A stretch of 64,000 nucleotides of DNA from Solea solea (lineage: Eukaryota; Chordata; Actinopteri; Pleuronectiformes; Soleidae): contig NC_081144.1 of the NCBI RefSeq assembly GCF_958295425.1, positions 7,045,186-7,109,185 of the forward strand. Direction: 5' to 3'. The notes under the pieces are model-generated. The model made no database searches and was not told the DNA's origin. It saw only the letters and a program-made list of their open reading frames with translations. Shown in pieces: positions 62,641 through 64,000 of this stretch (the stretch's first letter is position 1; each line of letters starts with the position of its first letter). Position numbers and translations under genes: made by a program.

Positions 62641-62719
62641 AACTGGCTATAAATGATCATGCAGCTCCTTGTTCAGCATTCAAAACCTTGGCGCCTCCTT
62701 CCTCCTTTCCAAGGATTCC

Positions 62720-62996
62720 TCCTGATAATAGCTGAGTCACATTCAGCTGCAGGTGAGAATAAGCGTTCTTTATCTGCACAAGCAGGTTTGTAAATGAGCC
62801 TCTCTGGCCCGCCCTTTGGGTCACTGCACAGGGAGATTCATGAGGAACGGTCTCTCTAATTGTCTTTGGTGAGATGATGAGCGAGGCACCCTTTTTGACA
62901 TCCTTATCTCGGTAGCTGCCCTCAGATCTGCGGTGACATCAGCAGGATTTCCTGTTTCATTTTGCTGACATGAAGATGTAATTGCCATGGTGACAC
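62720..62996. promoter_or_regulatory. Candidate enhancer / conserved noncoding element
   Basis: A dense group of textbook motifs in repeat-free DNA: GATAA (62723-62727), a perfect AP-1 site TGAGTCA (62733-62739), E-boxes CAGCTG (62744-62749) and CAGGTG (62750-62755), ETS TTTCCTG (about 62948-62954) and an RFX X-box-like TTGCCATGGTGACA (62982-62995). Function is inferred from motif density only. Confidence 0.35.
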
Positions 62997-63236
62997 ATCT
63001 GACTGATGATCAGTGTCTCTTCTTTTCTTGCGGATGCTTGTGTTGTTTATTTTTTTGAGTATTTGCGCCGCCCTAATTCTAAGCACAAGAGTCTTTTCTT
63101 AAATGTCCTGTCCCGGACAGTTTGGCACATCATTTGTTGAGCGAATGATTGACTCTGTTCATGCAGAGTGAAGTTTATAGCAGCATTGCTTTACCCTAGA
63201 AAATAACCCAGTATTATTTCACCTTTGGTAGGAAAA

Positions 63237-63267
63237 TAGTATGTTTACCACGTAGGTAAACATACTA
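63237..63267. promoter_or_regulatory. Perfect inverted repeat of forkhead-type sites
   Basis: The 13-bp arms TAGTATGTTTACC and GGTAAACATACTA flank a 5-base spacer. Each arm contains TGTTTAC/GTAAACA, the forkhead core. It could bind a FOX dimer, or simply be a hairpin. Confidence 0.45.
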
Positions 63268-63609
63268 CAAGTGAACATAGAGATTGTTCTGTGAAGGTAT
63301 CAAACGGATGAATTCATGGAGAAAATCACACAACCTTTGAACTAATTTCCCGTAAATTTCGGGGAGGGATAGCGGTTTTCAAAATGTTGCACTACCTACT
63401 ACTATACCCGAGAACATATTGAGCTCTTAAAGTGCCACCATTATGACCGGCATTAATATAAAGTGGTGTAAAAAGATCTAACAAATTCAGCCATAAACAT
63501 TTCACCGGAGGCAGATTTATGTGCACCTGCACGCCGCCCATGTCTGTAACTGTAAAAAAACACACTAACATCAGAGCAAAATTATGTTCATAAGGAGTGC
63601 ATTTGTGCC

Positions 63610-63636
63610 TCTGTGTGTGTGTGTGTGTGTGTGTGT
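63610..63636. repeat. (TG)n microsatellite
   Basis: About 13 TG units. Confidence 0.9.
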
Positions 63637-64000
63637 CTGCCTGCCTGCCCGAGAGACAGAGAGCTAAGATTTAACATGACGATCAGTGTTAATACTGTGG
63701 CAGGAAAGAGCTCTGTAAAGTGTGAAAAAACTGCAGCGCGTGAGAGAGAGAGAGCGCCGGTGTGGGGGCGTGGTCTGTATTGCGTCCTCATGTTGCTACT
63801 CAGCTGTAAGAGCTCCAAGTACCATCGGGGGGGCTTGGGTACCACTGATGGTATGAGTATCATTACACTGATAACCGAGATCGTCGGAAAAGTGAGACGT
63901 AAGGAAGCACCTGACCTATTGACGGGGGTTGATACGTGATCTTTTTTAGATTTTCCCTGTCTTTAAGGACTGCTATCATTTGTATTGACCTTTCAAATGA
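63637..64000. other. Noncoding right end of the window
   Basis: The stretch around 63740-63790 is CpG-richer (GCAGCGCGTGAGAG, GGGGGCGTGGTC), but no promoter or exon can be supported. Confidence 0.35.

Noticed and set aside
1..64000. CRISPR arrays, operons, phage or bacterial islands, rRNA or functional tRNA genes
   Set aside because: The window is vertebrate nuclear DNA. The only tRNA-like sequences are in SINE-type repeats.

Overview
This is vertebrate nuclear DNA, almost certainly from a ray-finned (teleost, probably percomorph) fish. The reasons are split genes with GT-AG introns, four protein genes with clear vertebrate orthologues, AT-rich introns, and typical fish interspersed repeats: hAT-like and other short inverted-repeat elements, a tRNA-derived SINE, LINE-like 3' tails and abundant microsatellites. 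All gene models were assembled by hand from splice sites and conserved protein sequence. In each of the four, the exon lengths sum to an intact reading frame.

Layout. At 1-2 kb there is a CpG-rich, CRE-containing promoter-like region, with what looks like the first exon of an unidentified minus-strand gene leaving the window on the left. eif4e3 (cap-binding eIF4E class 3) lies on the minus strand, with coding exons from 9656 down to 6064 and a 3' UTR to about 4.37 kb. Divergent from it, ppp4r2 (regulatory subunit 2 of protein phosphatase 4) runs on the plus strand from 11037 to 15889 in nine coding exons; its first intron has a GC donor. guca1b (guanylate cyclase activating protein 2, a photoreceptor calcium sensor) follows at 18965-20492. 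oard1 (TARG1-type macrodomain ADP-ribosyl hydrolase) is at 23381-25607. The last three genes are all on the plus strand.

From about 25.7 kb to the end (38 kb) I find no recognisable protein-coding gene. This stretch holds microsatellites, a few transposon remnants, blocks that look like regulatory DNA, and three exon-like segments with good splice signals on the plus strand (27342-27405, 52790-52857, about 58348-58503). The best reading is the long 5' noncoding and intronic territory of a plus-strand gene whose coding part lies beyond 64 kb. By neighbourhood a FOXP-family gene is a reasonable guess: FOXP1 is next to EIF4E3 on human 3p13, and FOXP4 lies near GUCA1B and OARD1 on 6p21. No FOXP coding exon is visible here, so this remains inference.

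The genes do not form one pathway: mRNA cap binding, phosphatase regulation, phototransduction and ADP-ribose removal. The most notable points are the joining of genes that mammals keep on two chromosomes (3p13 and 6p21), the GC-AG intron in ppp4r2, an Asp-to-Asn change in the oard1 macrodomain motif, and several well-preserved short transposons, including a hAT-type element with a perfect 8-bp target duplication inside guca1b. I found no undescribed multi-gene system.
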